From contig CM038908.1 of assembly GCA_021904315.1 (NCBI GenBank), positions 29,626,001-29,690,000 on the forward strand: a stretch of 64,000 bases of DNA, in the 5' to 3' direction. The position numbers were made by a program, and so were the translations under genes. Below are positions 61,741-64,000 of the stretch, piece by piece. The first letter of the stretch is position 1, and every line of letters begins with the position of its first letter. Below the pieces are notes generated by a model, which saw only the letters and a program-made list of their open reading frames with translations, was not told the DNA's origin and did not search any database. This DNA is from Sphagnum magellanicum. Its lineage: Eukaryota; Streptophyta; Sphagnopsida; Sphagnales; Sphagnaceae.

Positions 61741-64000
61741 CTTCTCTCCAAGCTTAAAAGCAGGTAATCCTCGATAGGGGCATCCACCACATCGGAAAGC
61801 ATCACCTAGTCCACACTGCAGCCACCGAACAGAGATTGACATAAACCTAATTGGGTGTAGATTGGCAAGCAGCATCCAGAATGCTGTATAGGCATCAATT
61901 GCATGGAACTCATTTCATTTAAATAAGTCAATGTCAGAAGTAGATCATTGATCAACAGGCCAAAAGAAAGCATTTTGGACAACCAGAATTCCCACTTGAA
62001 GAAATAGGATGAACAAGACACAACTTTCACGCTCAACTGATCAGACTAATTACTGAGGAAAGCTGATATTGAGTGAACAGAGAATGTAGTTGTTCTTTCC
62101 CATGATGCAGGACCTGCACTTGTCGTCAACAGCAGTCTTGGTCACGATAGCAGACAACTTTCAGGCTCATGTAGGCTTAGGGAGTACCTCTTGCCAAAAG
62201 ACTCATGGACCAAGACAGTGAAAAAATCAGGAAACTCACATTTCCACATGCAGATTGTGGGTTGTTGAGTTGAGCAGCCGTAAGTGGGGTCTTTTCCTCA
62301 AGTTCTGCACGGCCGCATGTGCAGTTTTTGCATGCTTTCTTTCCTGCTTTCTCTACTTCACAATCATCTGCACCTGCACCCCAGCTTTACATCATATCAC
62401 AGTTGTTGGTGAATGGGCACCATCAAATTTCTTCCTTCAAACCATGTACCCAAACATGGCATTTCATAGATCACCTTTCTCAGCAGACTTACAGTGACAT
62501 TTCTGCATAGTGCCCAGTCATGACCACAAACTTTTAGTTTACATTAATATCATTAACCACATATTTGTAGTAGCACAAAAAGGAAACAAAAAACCCACCA
62601 GGTAGTACAGGTCGCTTGAGATCATCTTCATCTAGCAAGGCATCCTCATCCACAAACTCATCTCCATCATCAACAACAGAGGTTGCCTTCCAGGTGTTTG
62701 CAAGGGGCAAAGATGTGTCATTGACATCCTCTGATGACAAACGGAGAGTATTTCCAAGGGACACCAGTGTGGATTCTGCCTCAACACCAACAAGCAAGAC
62801 ACTGATATTGATACTACAGCCCAAGAAAAATGTAAGCATTTAAATTTGAAATCCAGGCACCTTGAAGTGCAAGAAAAGACCAACTTTCCTAGAATTATAC
62901 CACAACATGTTCTTCAAAGAAAATTTTGGAGTTAGTATCCAGATGCAGGGGTGGGTCAAAAGAAACAAGACATTGCTTAATATGACCAAACAGGAACAAC
63001 ATCTAGTCCAGCCAAGGCTTGCAACCAAGAAAAGATTGTTGGGGAGATTGACAGTCAATCATTGGTAAGACTCCAATCACTTGTGCACAATCCATCTATG
63101 GTCTTTGGATAAAGTTAATCCAGATTACTTCAAGTTTTGGAGCAGGCAAAACTGTGAAAGTTCTAACACACAGTATGAGGACAAGCTAATTTGGAGACTG
63201 ACCTTGTTCCAAAGTTGCTTTCTTCTTTATCCCAAATGATGATCCTGTCTCCCAAGTGGGCTTCAGCACTCTCACCTACACGAGGACCATGGAAGTGCTA
63301 TCAGTTTCAAAGCTGCAGCTGCACATGAGGACGTTAGCTATTGTTCTTGCAAGTCTTGGCTCTATCATTTGTTGCATCCATATCACACCTTCAGTAGACT
63401 CTGGTGGACAATAGATGAAGATATTCAAATTGCCAAGTGAATATAGAGAACACATTGTCCCCAAATATGTGCTACTATGAAACTCTGAGCTTGCAAGAAA
63501 TGAGGTAGTCAGCAGTTATGAACCGTACAGCAACAGGCTTGAGGAGTGGGCCATGCTCCGACCCTGTGGCACTTGTCGAATATGACTCCGCTAGGCCAAC
63601 ACCACTCACACACTCTGCCGTTTGGACATCCACAAAGCCTGCCAGCAACAGATTGCGTTCCAGTACTGCTTGTGTCTGCACTGGAGCATCGCCTAACCTC
63701 TGTGGACATACATAAATCACCCACAGAAAATCAACCACAAGACACAATGCTGAAAGACTTCGGCTCGAAGTCTTCATTGAACACAAAATAGCCTCCTCAT
63801 CTTTGCAAAGGATCTGAGTTCGTGGAAAATCAATACTTTGTGACTCAAAAGCATCATGGAAAACATTTTACTGACTTGCTGGTCTGCTTCGGCCACATCT
63901 TGGCAAGCGAAAGGCTCCTGCAGCCAAAGAACACCACCTGGCCTAAGCACATGCACTATCTCAGACAACCACGCTTTCGTATGATGACCGGGGTTCTCCA
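61741..64000 (-). CDS. DRE2: Anamorsin / DRE2, cytosolic Fe-S cluster assembly factor (partial)
   Basis: Electron-transfer protein of the cytosolic Fe-S assembly machinery, acting with the diflavin reductase TAH18/ATR3. Exons in reading order: 64000-63876 (runs off the edge), 63699-63610, 63275-63203, 62775-62599, 62373-62240 and 61815-61741; phases agree across all GT-AG introns. The methyltransferase-like domain gives [14 protein letters not shown] and [18 protein letters not shown]; then [16 protein letters not shown]; then the acidic linker [20 protein letters not shown]. The [2Fe-2S] motif is [14 protein letters not shown], and the twin CX2C motif spans an exon junction: [22 protein letters not shown]. 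All eight cluster cysteines are present. The segment between FVDVQ and KPTW is shorter than in Arabidopsis, so a small exon may be missed there. At 62373 two alternative AG acceptors lie six bases apart. Confidence 0.93.

Noticed and set aside
1-64000. CRISPR array, rRNA or tRNA genes, bacterial operons
   Set aside because: No regularly spaced direct repeats with unique spacers and no recognisable tRNA or rRNA core sequences were seen; the genome is eukaryotic.

Overview
The window looks like nuclear DNA of a land plant or close streptophyte relative. The evidence is an alpha-expansin split by three GT-AG introns, two WIN2-type PP2C phosphatases, an intron-rich DRE2/anamorsin gene, Helitron, copia and LINE remnants, and telo-box-like promoter sequence. 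Intergenic DNA is very AT-rich (most strikingly 0-12 kb, 24-36 kb and 45-50 kb) and genes are sparse. A fern, lycophyte or bryophyte-grade plant seems more likely than a flowering plant, mainly because of the first gene. That placement is inference.

Layout. 1.0-6.9 kb (+): the 3' half of an intact four-domain cation channel of the NALCN/CCH1 type. Six exons join without a stop or phase break and encode domain III from S2 onward, the III-IV linker, domain IV, an EF-hand-like C-terminal segment and a terminal IQ motif. Channels of this class are generally described as missing from land plants, so this is the main discovery of the window. 7-15 kb: AT-rich spacer with a TIR element, a LINE remnant, a decayed Helitron helicase and a ~58-bp tandem array. 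15-22 kb: spacer with two families of short fold-back elements. 22.3-23.9 kb (+): a complete alpha-expansin gene. 24-36.3 kb: a repeat graveyard. It holds a long decayed minus-strand coding region of unknown family that is broken by TIR elements, one of them nested inside another, followed by a copia remnant and LTR-like pieces.

37.7-38.6 kb and 52.1-52.9 kb (-): two PP2C genes with intronless reading frames, a dispersed tandem duplication whose flanks are still partly alignable. The second copy has lost its C-terminal tail and has ~91-bp repeats in its putative promoter. Between them lies an unusual ~1.1-kb inverted array of short degenerate repeats (44.1-45.2 kb). 61.7-64.0 kb (-): most of DRE2/CIAPIN1, a cytosolic Fe-S assembly factor, running off the right edge; its last short exon was not found.

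The genes do not form a pathway: channel (membrane excitability or Ca2+ entry), expansin (wall loosening), PP2C (phosphosignalling) and DRE2 (Fe-S assembly) look like ordinary plant gene neighbours. Exon boundaries were read by eye from splice consensus, reading phase and family motifs; transcript data would settle them.
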